Origin: Tetracentron sinense
Lineage: Eukaryota; Streptophyta; Magnoliopsida; Trochodendrales; Trochodendraceae
Direction of reading: 5' to 3'
NCBI GenBank assembly: GCA_015143295.1
Contig: CM026553.1
Location: 3,557,912-3,621,911 of the forward strand
Length of the DNA: 64,000 nt
Part shown: positions 1 through 10,405 of the stretch, in pieces
How positions within the stretch are numbered: the stretch's first letter is position 1
Layout of the letters: each line of letters starts with the position of its first letter
Program-made: the position numbers and the translations under genes
Notes under the pieces: model-generated
Told to the model about the DNA's origin: nothing
What the model saw: only the letters and a program-made list of their open reading frames with translations
Database searches by the model: none

Positions 1-333
1 CTAAAACTTTGATATATTTGGATAAAATAGGGATAGGAAATTTTAGGAAAAATCTTAGGGGTTAGGTCTTATTCTATCTTCTGTATCTTTTTAGGGGTAA
101 GGTTTATGTCCCCCCCATTTTAGTGTCTTTGTAGGGGTAAGGTTTTATGTCCCCCCCTATTTGGTGTGTCTGTAGGTGTAAGGTGTTATATCCCCCCCTG
201 TTTGGTGTCTTTGTAAGGGGTAAGGTTTTATGTCCCCCCCAATTTTTTCCTTAATCAATAAACCGGTAGGGGTCTGCCAAACCCCCCACTCCTTCCGAGT
301 GGCTGTTTTAAAAAAAAAAAGAAAAGAAAATGA
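1..333 (+). mobile_element. LINE 3' tail, cut by window edge
   Basis: This is the 3' untranslated end of a plant L1-type LINE. The block after position 240 (AATAAACCGGTAGGGG, then a C-rich stretch and an A-rich tail from about 305) closely matches the end of the LINE at 20940-21095. In this copy a box reading GGGGTAAGGTTTTATGTCCC, with a C run, occurs four times at about 41-base spacing (near 93, 133, 175 and 216); the second LINE shows it once. No coding part lies inside the window. The tail abuts an old LTR fragment (334-373), so the LINE either inserted into that LTR or truncated it. Confidence 0.75.
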
Positions 334-619
334 GTATGGATTGTCAAGTTGTTTGATATATTGTTTGTTAATGTGTAGTGCCCCTGAACTTTTCGTACTT
401 AATGAACAACATTCTCATAGTCAATTTTCCTTTCACGTAGTCCAATTAATAAATAAAGAAGGATTGAAAGATTCTAAAATGCTAGAAATGTTCATTTTCG
501 AATGACGAGTCCAACGCAAGTTGAATCGTCAAAATTCGACAAACGAGTCAAAAGTTATGGCCAAAATACCAAGTGGGAAAAATGAGAGAAAACAAAAAAA
601 CAGGCAAAAACACAAGGAA

Positions 620-775
620 CCGGTCGACCGAGTTTGCTACCGGTCGACTGAACAGAGACCGGTCGACCAATACCCCTTACTGGTCGACCGATCAAGCAAA
701 ATTTTGTATTGGTTTAAATTCTAGAGAGGTTATTTTTGACCGGTCGACTGAAGATCACTACTGGTCGACCGGTCA
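620..775. repeat. Palindrome cluster in LTR (GGTCGACC type)
   Basis: Six copies of CCGGTCGACC or close variants lie at about 620, 640, 659, 680, 740 and 761, upstream of the TATA box at 850. Each is itself a palindrome containing the SalI-like core GTCGAC. The 3' LTR carries a shorter version at about 8132-8235. The location fits a U3 regulatory array, but no function is shown. Confidence 0.85.
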
Positions 776-849
776 TGCGAAAATTTGCCCAGTTCGGTCT
801 TTTAAGCCAAATCATTAAGGGTAGAATGGTCTTTGACCATCCCACTTTC

Positions 850-857
850 TATAAAAG
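850..857 (+). promoter_or_regulatory. TATA box of 5' LTR
   Basis: TATAAAAG stands upstream of a purine-rich leader. The same box occurs in the 3' LTR at 8311-8318. The neighbouring LTR subfamilies carry TATAAATAG at the matching place (11146, 45008), which supports a real core promoter. Confidence 0.7.
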
Positions 858-1676
858 CCCCAATTCGTGGGTTTGGGGTCTCATATACCCTTAAAGCTCA
901 AATTGGGAGAGATTGGAGAAGGGAGAGAGGAGATTTTGGAGAAACCAAGATGGGACTTGTGGATTAAAGAGGTTGGAGATACAAGATCAAGGTTGGATCT
1001 CCCCTTTCAAGCTTGGAGCATCTTCTTCAAGTGGGACCTTCCCAAATCAAGTGGGGTTCCCAAATCAAGGGTTTTCTTCAAGATCAAGTGTTGATTTTCA
1101 AGGTTAGTACACCCTTACTAACTAGCTTAGTAATAACCTAGGTTTCTCTTGCATGCTTCATTTTCCTTGAAACACACTATTATCCCTAAAATGAACAAGA
1201 TAAATGAAAATGGTGTGGATGTGTGGGAATGTATGGTTGAGGCGATGGGATGCCGTATGGATGTGATGAATGTGTAATGACAAATGATGGAAGGGCAATG
1301 TACACATAATAAACATACCCCATGTGTTGATGAAAGGTATGCACTTAAGAACTTCAATAAAATGGCCATGAAAGCATTGTATGCCAAGTGTTCGATGAAA
1401 TACATAAATGAGAATTTATAATAAAGAACATGAAAGTATGATTTATGTAGTGTTTCCTAAAATGGTAATTTAGCCAAAGTTATATATGTTAGTCTAAATT
1501 CTCATATGATTATGTTAGGAATTGAAATGCTATTCTCATGTGATCCTTTTATTCAAGCCATGTCATCATGCTTACTACAAATGTTACACACATGCAGAAA
1601 TGCATGCATGAATCGGTTTTTGTAAAGTATATGTATACAAGAAACAACAAGAACAAGAATGTGATTCACAATACGA

Positions 1677-1830
1677 ATGATAAAGCCGGACATTGGGCCG
1701 GTCAAGGGTAGGGCATATCCCTCGGATATGTCATACATGGCTCTCAAGTAAACAAACATGAATGAAAAAGCCGGACATCGGGCCTGTCAAGGGTAGGGCA
1801 TATCGCAAGATACGTTATACTTGGCTCACA
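1677..1830 (+). repeat. Two-unit tandem repeat inside LTR
   Basis: Two imperfect units of about 75 bases share AAAGCCGGACAT, GGTCAAGGGTAGGGCATATC and a GGCTC(T/A)CAAG end. The 3' LTR has the same pair near 9171-9320. Other Tekay-type LTRs in the window hold unrelated tandem repeats at this position. Confidence 0.75.
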
Positions 1831-2310
1831 AGAAAACAAGTCAAGGAGATTGGTGTACCATTTTCTATATATATATATTTCGCTGAAGGGAACTTACATT
1901 CCCGGCTCACAAGTGGCCTCAAGGGCACTAACCTCTGACTTACAAGTAACAAGCAAGTTAAGTCAAGAACATGACAAGAACAAGCAAGACAAGTGATTCC
2001 AAGCAAGACAAGACAATCATGTGTGATTCTTACAAACAAGATTATGACAAGAACAAGTTTTCAAACATGACAAGCAGGTTTTGAAAGAAACACGAAAGGC
2101 TATTTTCAAGAATAAGACATGACTTTTAAAGTACAATATTTATCGGGGTTTTCGCATTCATTCAAGCATGTCAAGATTATCACAGTGTTTTACTTTCAAT
2201 GCTATGAATGTTATATGTTGCTAGTATTGTTTTAAATTGATGTGATGAATTATATCTCGTGTTGCTATTATGTTTTGTTATTGTCACTGTTAGCTAGTAG
2301 CTTGTACTTG

Positions 2311-2329
2311 CTGAGTATTCCATACTCAG
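2311..2329. other. Conserved LTR stem-loop
   Basis: CTGAGTATTCCATACTCAG forms a 7-base-pair stem with a 5-base loop. The same structure is found at 9802-9820, 12378-12397, 26567-26585, 28296-28314 (minus), 46492-46510 and 59695-59713, always shortly before an acceptor-like GTCGGCAG or its variant. Confidence 0.85.
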
Positions 2330-2351
2330 TCGTACTTACATGTCGGCAGGT

Positions 2352-2489
2352 GCACGGTTCAACATTTGCGTTCCTGGTCCTTGGATCGAGAAGGATTACG
2401 GTGAGAAGGAGCGTCATATGGACCCTATAGTAGAGCCTCAGGTGGAGACAAGAGACTTAGATAGCTGGCCGTATCCAGAGGACTACTGA
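2352..2489 (+). other. Short acidic reading frame in 5' LTR
   Basis: A 45-codon frame follows the acceptor-like GTCGGCAG. It encodes an acidic peptide with a PWIE core, a central VEPQVE and the ending PYPEDY before its terminator. The 3' LTR copy (9843-9980) and the LTR at 46535-46672 have the same length. Comparison with distant LTRs shows mostly third-position change, the pattern expected of selected protein sequence. No ATG lies just upstream in the same block, so if it is translated it probably depends on a spliced leader. Its function is unknown. Confidence 0.55.
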
Positions 2490-2779
2490 GAGAGTAAGAG
2501 TGAGAGAGACACTTATGATTTTGTATTTTGATAGGTGGATATGTCCACCTTTACCTTTATGATTATGTCTGTTTATGCAAACTTGGAATACCGACCACCT
2601 TATATAGAAAAGAAAATTATGATTTATGGTTCCGCATTTATGATATAGCTTCCGCATTCTGATTCATGTTATATTATGGTATGTTCACCTTGTTCATTAC
2701 AGGATGGTTTGGCAGGTAAGAATAGTCACCTCTAAAGTATCCCTTAACTCCCAGGGGGTATTTTGGGGCACGACAGAAG

Positions 2780-2791
2780 TGGTATCAGAGC
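2780..2791 (+). other. Primer binding site (initiator tRNA-Met)
   Basis: TGGTATCAGAGC begins five bases after the end of the 5' LTR. This is the usual plant PBS complementary to the 3' end of initiator tRNA-Met. Confidence 0.9.
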
Positions 2792-3101
2792 TCTAGGCAT
2801 TAGAGTCCCTAGGGTTACTTAAAACTAATACCAGGATTGAACAAGGCATTTGAGTCATCCTAAAGAATTGTATTCCAAGTATAGACTAACAAGTTAGTCT
2901 TAGTCAAAACAGGTTGAATCTTAACCGAACTTAGTGACCTACGCTAGAACACACTTGTGTGCTTGTTATGATGCTATGTATACCTTGAGTGAACTGTTAT
3001 ATGCTTAGGGTAAAATTGGTGAATATTGAGTAATTATTGAAAAATGGCTAAATGTGAATCCAAGTTAGACTCATGTTGTACCGTCTTCCTCAGGAGTAAT
3101 C

Positions 3102-4220
3102 ATGAGGCGCGGTGCTTGGTGTTACGGGTACAACACAAGAGGAAACAGAGGTGATGCTCTATCGGGTGATGAGCAACCCGACTTTGCTCAAGCATTTGTA
3201 TCCATAGCCAAGACTTTGGCTATGCTAGCGGTGAGGCAACCCGATAATCCTCCTGCCGGCACACTTATAGCTGCTACTCCAAATAGAGCTTAAGCCGAAA
3301 TAGAAGCCTTTCAGAGGATGAGGCTTCTGGTGTTTTGTGGAAGCATTGATCCACTAGTGGCCGAAGGATGGATTCGGCAACTTGAAAAGATCTTCTCTGT
3401 ATTGACGCCTAGTGAAGTGGAAAGGGTTACTTGAGCTGCTTTTATGCTTGAAGGCGAGGTCGATTATTGGTGGAGGTCCGCGGTTAGGATCCGGGATTTG
3501 ACTCGACAAGGCCAAGAATGGACATGGGGTGAATTCTTGAATGTCTTTTACAAGAAGTACTTCCCCATTGGGATAAAAGAAAAGAAGGAGGTCGAGTTCA
3601 TTACCTTGGAGCAAGTTAACTTATCAGTAGCCGCTTATGAGGCTAAGTTTTCGAAGCTATCAAGATTTGCTCCTCACATGATAGCTACCGAGGCGATGAA
3701 GGCCTGAAAATTCAAGAGGGGGTTGAAGGCCTACCTCAAGGATCGAATTTCGATGTTCCGACATGAGATATATACCGAGGTAGTGGACAAGGCACTTTTG
3801 GCAGAGTCGAATTCTGAAGAATTCTTCAAGAGAAGAGGAATGGAGAAAGGCCAGTCCAGTAGTTCAGGGGAGAAAAGAGTAAGGACTAGTTCTTATCAGT
3901 CTTCAGGGCCAGCACCATCACAGAGATTGTACTCTGCACCTCAGTTTCTTCGCCCTTTTGCTCCACTGGCTTTTCGTCCGGCACCCACTCAGGCTCCTCG
4001 CCCCGCAGTGACGCAGGCGACAGGATATGCACCTTCCACCTATTCTTATGATATCTGCACCCTTTGTGGAAGGAGGCATCCAGTAGGGGAATTTCGAAAA
4101 GTTACGGGAAGCTATTTTCATTGTGGCGACCAAGGCCACATAATTCGAGATTTTCCTCGTCGTCACTTGCCAGCTCATTCTCAAGGGAGTAGGCCCCCTG
4201 TTAGGCAGGCATCGCAGTAG
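3102..4220 (+). pseudogene. gag region of Tekay-type element (fossil)
   Basis: The region contains the retrotransposon gag core around 3444-3700 (WW, GEFLNVFYKKYFP, FITLEQ) and a CCHC zinc knuckle near 4108-4150 (CGDQGH). Between them lies a Ser/Pro/Ala-rich linker. Gag would form the particle and bind RNA. The region is broken. Confidence 0.85.
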
Positions 4221-4487
4221 AGCTTGTCTCAGGCATCAAGGCCCTCACCGTTTACCTGACCGCCTCATCAAGCAACTCAAGGACGAGTCTTTGTATTGTC
4301 AGAAAGGGATGCACGTGCATCGGACGATGTCGTGCAAGGTATGCAAGAATGCTAAAGCTTGCAAGTTGTGAATGCCTATGGTTATATGAAACGATTACTT
4401 GTGTGTACTATATGTTACCTATGCACTATGAGAGTCTTGTTTGAAATCTATTGATATTAGTTATTTAATCGCACATGCGCTTTATTA

Positions 4488-4760
4488 GTGAACGAATGCC
4501 TAGCCCGAGTGTTGATCGACACGGGATCCACTCACTCCTTCGTCTCACCTAGTTTTGCGAAGGGTTTTACGTCCGAGTCTAGTCCGTTGGAGCGGGAGTT
4601 AACCATTGCGACTCCGCTAGGCAAGTTGGTTGATACAGATAGAATATACAAGGATAGTGTGATGCAAGTGGGGTAGAATGAACTATTAACCGACCTCATC
4701 ATCTTGGATTTTCAAGACCTAGACTTTGACGTCATTCTTGGTATGGATTGGCTAGCGACT
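4488..4760 (+). pseudogene. Aspartic protease region (fossil)
   Basis: The motif VLIDTGSTHSF is the retroviral-type aspartic protease active site, and VILGMDWL follows downstream, as in Ty3/gypsy polyproteins. It lies between gag and reverse transcriptase in the expected order. The region is broken. Confidence 0.85.
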
Positions 4761-4899
4761 CACCACGGACATGTGGCATGCTTTGAGAAGGTGGTGAACT
4801 TCAAGCAGGAAGGAGTAAAGCCGTTTCATTTTCAAGGATTGCAAAGAAGAGATATTGCTCGCTTTGCAGCATTGAGCTTAGAAAACCCAGAGGCACAAA

Positions 4900-6260
4900 A
4901 CTCCTCAACCATTCCGGTTGTGAGTGAGTTCTTGGATGTGTTTCTGGATGAACTTCCCGGATTGCCTCTAGATAGAGAGATTGAGTTTGCTATAAAGCTT
5001 ACTCCGGGCACAACTCCAATTTCAAGAGCTCCATATAGAATGGCCCCGATTGAATTCAAGGAGTTGAAGGTGCAGTTGGAGGAATTGCAAAACCTGAGAT
5101 TCATTAGACTGAGTGTCTCACCATGGGGTGCCTAGTGTTATTTGTAAAGAAGAAGGACGGCTTAATGCGTATGTGTATTGATTACCGACAGTTAAACAAG
5201 GTCACGATCAAGAATCATTATCCTTTACCACGGATAGATGATTTATTCGACCAGTTGAAGGGAGCAAGATTCTTCTCTAAAATTGATCTAAAGTCGGGGT
5301 ATCATCAATTGAAGGTCAAGGAGGGAGATATTCCGAAGACGGCTTTCAGGACTCGGTATGGGCACTACGAGTTCCTTGTCATGCCTTTCGGGTTGATGAA
5401 TGCACCGGCGACGTTCATGAATTTGATAAACCGGGTATTCCGATCGTACTTGGATCGATGCGTGATTGTGTTCATTGACGACATCTTGGTATATTCCTAG
5501 ACACGGGAAGATCATGCACGAGACCTCCGCCTTGCTCTAGAGATGTTGAGAGAGCATAGGCTATACACCAAGTTAAGCAAGTGCGAATTCTGGTTAGAGA
5601 AGGTGGCGTTCTTAGGCCACGTGGTGTCAACCGAAGGCATCTCAGTTGATCTGACAAAGATAGAGGCAGTTATGAGCTGGGAGAGACCCAAGAGCATCAC
5701 TGAGATATGTAGTTTCTTCGGTTTGGCAGGCTACTACTGGAGATTTGTAGAGGGATTCTCCAGTTTAGCAGCACTGCTCACTTATCTTACGCGGAAGAAT
5801 GCCAAGTTCAGTTGGAGTAACAGATGCGAGATTAGCTTCCAGGAGTTGAAGAAGCGGCTTACTACAACTCCCGTCCTCATAGTGCCATCCGGGAGTGACG
5901 GTTTCATAGTGTACAGTGACGCCTCCCACATGGGGTTGGGATGTGTGCTCATGCAACATGGTAAGGTCATTGCCTATGCCTCAAGGCAATTGAAGGATCA
6001 TGAGAAGAACTACCCTACACATGATCTAGAGCTTGCTACAGTAGTGTTTGCATTGAAGATATGGCGGCACTACATCTATGGGGAACAATTTGACATGTTC
6101 ACGGATTATAAAAGCCTAAAGTATTTGTTTTCCCAGAAGGAGCTAAACTTAAGGCAAAGACGATGGATGAAGTTTTTGAAAGATTATGAGTGTTCCATTC
6201 AATACCATCCAGGCAAGGCTAATGTAGTCGCCGTCGCATTTAGCAGAAAGCCTACTGCAC
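4900..6260 (+). pseudogene. Reverse transcriptase and RNase H region (fossil)
   Basis: RT motifs seen are [37 protein letters not shown] and FIDDILVYS with the catalytic DD. The connection and RNase H part follow ([39 protein letters not shown]). The order and motifs are those of plant chromoviruses. The region is broken. Confidence 0.9.
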
Positions 6261-6499
6261 TCTTGGCTTATATGATGGTGCATGAGTGGAGGTTGTTAGA
6301 AGATGCATCCAACCTCGACATCAGTTTTAGCCTCCCTACTTTTGGACCGATAATGGCTAACATCACCGTTAGGCCTTACATGTTGGTCCGGATCCGAGAA
6401 TTGCAAGAATCAGATACCGAGTTACTTGCTTACCAAGATAAGATGATTAGTAGGGGTGGCGAGGATTTCGCCACAAGCGGAGATGGAACTATCATATTC

Positions 6500-7400
6500 A
6501 AGGGAAGAACATTTGTTCCTGCTAACGAAGAGCTTAAAAGGGAAATCTTGGATGAAGCCCACCGTTCCAAGTATACGGTGCATCTTGGGGGTACCGAAAC
6601 CTCAAGGGGCACCTTTGGTGGAAGAACATGAAGAGGGATGTTGCAGAATATATATCTCGATTCTTGGTGTGTCAGCAAGTGAAAGCAGAGCACAGATGAC
6701 CGGCGGGTTTATTACAGTCTCTCCCTATTCCCAAGTGGAAGTGAGAGCACATCTCCATGGACTTCATAGTTGGCTTTCCATGGATGGCAAGAAACTCAGA
6801 TGCAACATGGGTTGTGGTTGACAGACTAACTAAGTCCGCTCATTTTTTGCCATATTGGACTACATTCAATTCGAATCAGTTAGCGGCATTGTACATCAAG
6901 GAAATAATCAGGTTGCACGGGGTGCCAGTGAGCATCGTGTCAGATCGGGATCCAAGATTCACATCCAGGTTTTGGAAAAACTTTCAGAACGCCATGGATT
7001 CCCGACTAGACTTTAGCACTACCTTTCATCCACAGATGGATTGGCAAACAGAATGGGTGAACCAAATCATCGAGGACATGCTCTGGGTATATATGCTAGA
7101 CTTCAAGGGAAGTTGGGAAGACCACTTACCTTTAGTAGAGTTCACTTATAATAACAGCTACCAGCAAGCATACAGATGACGCCTTTTGAGGCTTTGTATG
7201 AGAGAAGTTGTAGATCCCCTTTGTATTGGGATGAATTCGGGGAAAGAAAGGTGTTAGGCCTTGAGTTGATTGAACAGACTGCAGACAAGGTAAAGCTTAT
7301 GCGGGAAAGGTTAAAGACCACACAGGATCGACTGAAGAGCTATGCCGACATCCGTAGGAGAGCTCTTGAATTCTGGGTGGTGACATGGTATTCGTGAAGG
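6500..7400 (+). pseudogene. Integrase region (fossil)
   Basis: The integrase core is recognisable from DFIVGFPW, VVDRLTKSAHFLP, SIVSDRDPRFTSRFW and FHPQMD, followed by LVEFTYNNSY. This is the usual plant Ty3/gypsy order after RNase H. The region is broken. Confidence 0.85.
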
Positions 7401-7559
7401 TTTCGCCAACTAAGGGCGTTATGAGATTTGAAAAAAGAGGAAAGCTCAGCTGAGATACGTGGCTTCGTTTGAGATCATCACTAGAGTCGGTGAGGTGGCT
7501 TACCGTGTTGCCTTGCTCGTTCATATGGCAACGGTCCATAATGTATTCCATATTTTTAT

Positions 7560-7767
7560 GCTTCAGAAATATATCCTAGACCCATCCCATGTCATTGAAC
7601 TTGATCCGGTAGAAATCTGGAAAGATCTCACACTAATAGAACAACCAATGCAGATCTTGGAAAGGCGAGATCAAGTCTTGTGCAACAAGACCATTCCCTT
7701 AGTCCTTGTAAGATGGCAACACCATTCAATAGAAGAGGATACATGGGAGCGTGAGACCGAAGTGTGA
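7560..7767 (+). pseudogene. Chromodomain-like C-terminus of pol (fossil)
   Basis: The frame contains PSHVIELDPVEI, then ILERRDQVL and LVRWQHHSIEEDTWE. This is the Tekay/Del form of the chromodomain that follows integrase. In the family it is thought to steer integration to heterochromatin, which fits the nested setting here. Confidence 0.8.
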
Positions 7768-7867
7768 GAAAAATATCCTCAATTGTTTGTTTAGGACTTT
7801 GACATTCTTTTGTATTTTGTTGCGATTTTTTTACGTGCATGTATCGTCCAAATTTAGATGACGAAAT

Positions 7868-7885
7868 TTTTGTAGGGGGGGAGAA
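7868..7885 (+). other. Polypurine tract
   Basis: TTTTGTAGGGGGGGAGAA lies directly before the 3' LTR start (TGTAAAGCCCC), the expected place for plus-strand priming. Confidence 0.85.
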
Positions 7886-10263
7886 TGTAAAGCCCCAAAA
7901 CTTTTCGTACCTAATGAACATCGTTCTCATAGCCAATTTACCTTTCACGTAGTCCAATTAATAAATAAAGACGGATTAGAAGATTCTAAAATGCCAGAAA
8001 TGTTCTTTTTCGAATGACGAGTCAACTGCAAGTTGAATCGTCAAAATCCGACAAACGAGTCAAAAATTATGACCAAAATACCAAGTGGGAAAAATGAGAG
8101 AAAATAGAAAAACAGGCAAAAATACAAGGAACCGATCAACCGAGTTTGCTACCAGTCGACCGAATAGAGACCGGTCGACCGATCAAGCAAAATTTTTTAT
8201 GGGTTCAAATTCCAGAGAGGTCCGGTCGACTGGTCATACGAAAATTTGCCCAGTTCGGTCTTTTAAGCCAAATCATTAAGGGTAGAATGGTCTTTGACCA
8301 TCCAACTTTCTATAAAAGCCCCAATTCGTGGGTTTGGGGTCTCATACACCCTCAAAGCTCAAATTGGGAGAGATTGGAGAAGGGAGAGAGGAGATTTTGG
8401 AGAAGCCAAGGTGGGACTTGTGGATTGAAGAGGTTGGAGATACAAGATCAAGGTTGGATCTCCCCTTTCAAGCTTGGAGCATCTTCTTCAAGTGGGACCT
8501 TCCCATATCAAGTGGGGTTCCCAAATCAAGGGTTCTCTTCAAGATCAAGTGTTGATCTTCAAGGTTAGTACACCCTTACTAACTAGCTTAGTAATAACCT
8601 AGGTTTCTCTTTTGAAAATGTTGATTTGATCTGGCATGCTTCATTTTCCTTGAGATACACTATTATCCCTAAAATGAACAAGATAAATGAAAATGGTGTG
8701 GATGTGTGGGAATGTACGGTTGAGGCGATGGGATGCCGTATTGATGTAAAGAATGTGTGATGACAAATGATGGAAGCGCAATCTACATATAATGAACATA
8801 CCCCATGTGTTGATGAAAGGTATGCACATAAGAACTTCAATAAAATGGCCATGAAAGCATTGTATGCCAAGTGTTCGATGAAATACATAAATGAGAATTT
8901 AACGGATTTAATAAAGAACATGAAAGTATGATTTATGTAGTTTTTCCTAAAATGGAAATTTAGCCAATGTTATATATGCTAGTCTAAATTCTCATATGAT
9001 TATGTTAGGAATTGAAATGCTATTCTCATGTGGTCCTTTTATTCAAGCATGTCATTATGTTTACTACAAGTGTTACATACATGCACACATGCATGCATAA
9101 ATCGGTTTTTGTAAAGTATATGTATACAAGAAACAACAAGAACAAGAATGTGATTCACGATACGAATGATAAAGCCGGACATCGGTCCGGTCAAGGGTAG
9201 GGCATATCCCCCGGATATGTCATACCTGGCTCTCAAGTAAACAAGGATGAATGATAAAGTCGGACATCGGGCCGGTCAAGGGTAGGGCATATCGCAAGAT
9301 ATGTCATACCTGTCTCACAAGAAAACAAGTCAAAGAGGTTCGTGTACCCTTTTCTATATATATATATATTTCGCTGAAGGGAACTTACGTTCTCGGCTCA
9401 CAAGTCGCCTCAAGGGCACTAACCTCTAGCTCACAAGTAACAAGCAAGTCAAGTCAAGAACATGACAAGAACAAGGAAGACAAGTGATTCCAAGCAAGAC
9501 AAGACAATCGTGTGTGATTCTTACAAACAAAACCAAGACAAGAACAAGTTTTCAAACATGACAAGCAGGTTTTGAAAGAAACACGAAAGACTATTTTCAA
9601 TAATAAGACATGACTTTTAAAGTACGATATTTATCAGGGTTTTCGCATTCATTCAAGCATGTCAAGATTATTACATTGTTTTACTTTCAATGCTATGAAT
9701 GTCATATGTTGCTAGTATTATTTTAAATTGATGCGATGAATTATATCTCGTGTTGCTATTGTGTTTTGTTATTACCACTGTTAGCTGGTAGCTTGTACTC
9801 GCTGAGTATTCCATACTCAGTCGTACTTTCATGTCGGCAGGTGCACGGTTCAACATTTGCGCTCCTGGTCTTTGGATCAAGGAGGATTACGGTGAGGAGG
9901 AGCCTCACATGGACCCTATAGTAGAGCCTCAGGTGGAGGCAAGAGACTTAGATAGTTGGTTGTATCCAGAGGACTATTGAGTGAGAGAGAGTGAGAGAGT
10001 CATTTATGATTTTGTATTTTGATAGGTGGGCATGTCCACCTTTACCTTTATGATTATGTCTGTATATGCAAACTTGGAATACCGACCACCTTATATAGAA
10101 AAGAAAATTTTGATTTATGCTTCCGCATTCATGATATAGCTTATGCACTTTGATTCATGTTATATTAAGGTATGTTCACCTTGTTCATTACAGGATGGTT
10201 TGGCAGGTAAGAATAGTCACCTCTAAAGTATTCCTCTCCCAGGGAGTATTTTGGGGCGCGACA
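7886..10263 (+). repeat. 3' LTR of Tekay-type element (2378 bases)
   Basis: It begins TGTAAAGCCCC and ends GGGGCGCGACA, followed by TAATG. It has the same layout as the 5' LTR: palindromes 8132-8235, TATA box 8311, donor-like GTTAGTA 8564, stem-loop 9802-9820 and acidic frame 9843-9980. The palindrome cluster is shorter than in the 5' LTR, so this part changes quickly. Confidence 0.9.
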
Positions 10264-10405
10264 TAATGATATATGATTTTGATAAGTATGTGAATGAGAT
10301 TGAGGGTGGATTGTTAAGATTCGAACGAGAAATTGGTTTATGCACAAATATGGGTTTGAAGGGGCATGTTGAGAATGGACAATGGTGATTAATTCTCATG
10401 AACTA

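Larger units (their letters stand above)
374..2775 (+). repeat. 5' LTR of Tekay-type element (2402 bases)
   Basis: The LTR begins TGTAGTGCCCC and ends GGGGCACGACA, with the TG...CA termini expected of LTRs. It matches 7886-10263 along its length. In order it contains the AAGTTGAATCGTC box (502-560), a palindrome cluster (620-775), a TATA box (850), a donor-like GTTAGTA (1103), a two-unit repeat (1677-1830), the conserved stem-loop (2311-2329), an acceptor-like GTCGGCAG ending at 2349 and a short acidic reading frame (2352-2489). Confidence 0.9.
374..10263 (+). mobile_element. Full-length Tekay/Del-type Ty3/gypsy retrotransposon
   Basis: This chromovirus-type LTR element has two long LTRs (374-2775 and 7886-10263), a PBS matching initiator tRNA-Met, gag, protease, RT, RNase H and integrase regions, a chromodomain-like end and a polypurine tract. 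It is flanked by a perfect 5-base target duplication, TAATG (369-373 and 10264-10268), which fixes both ends. Long LTRs plus the C-terminal chromodomain place it in Tekay/Del. The LTRs differ by several percent by eye, which suggests insertion some millions of years ago; this is a rough guess. It is structurally complete but is a fossil, with about ten or more breaks across gag and pol. It sits inside the LTR of an older relative. Confidence 0.9.
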
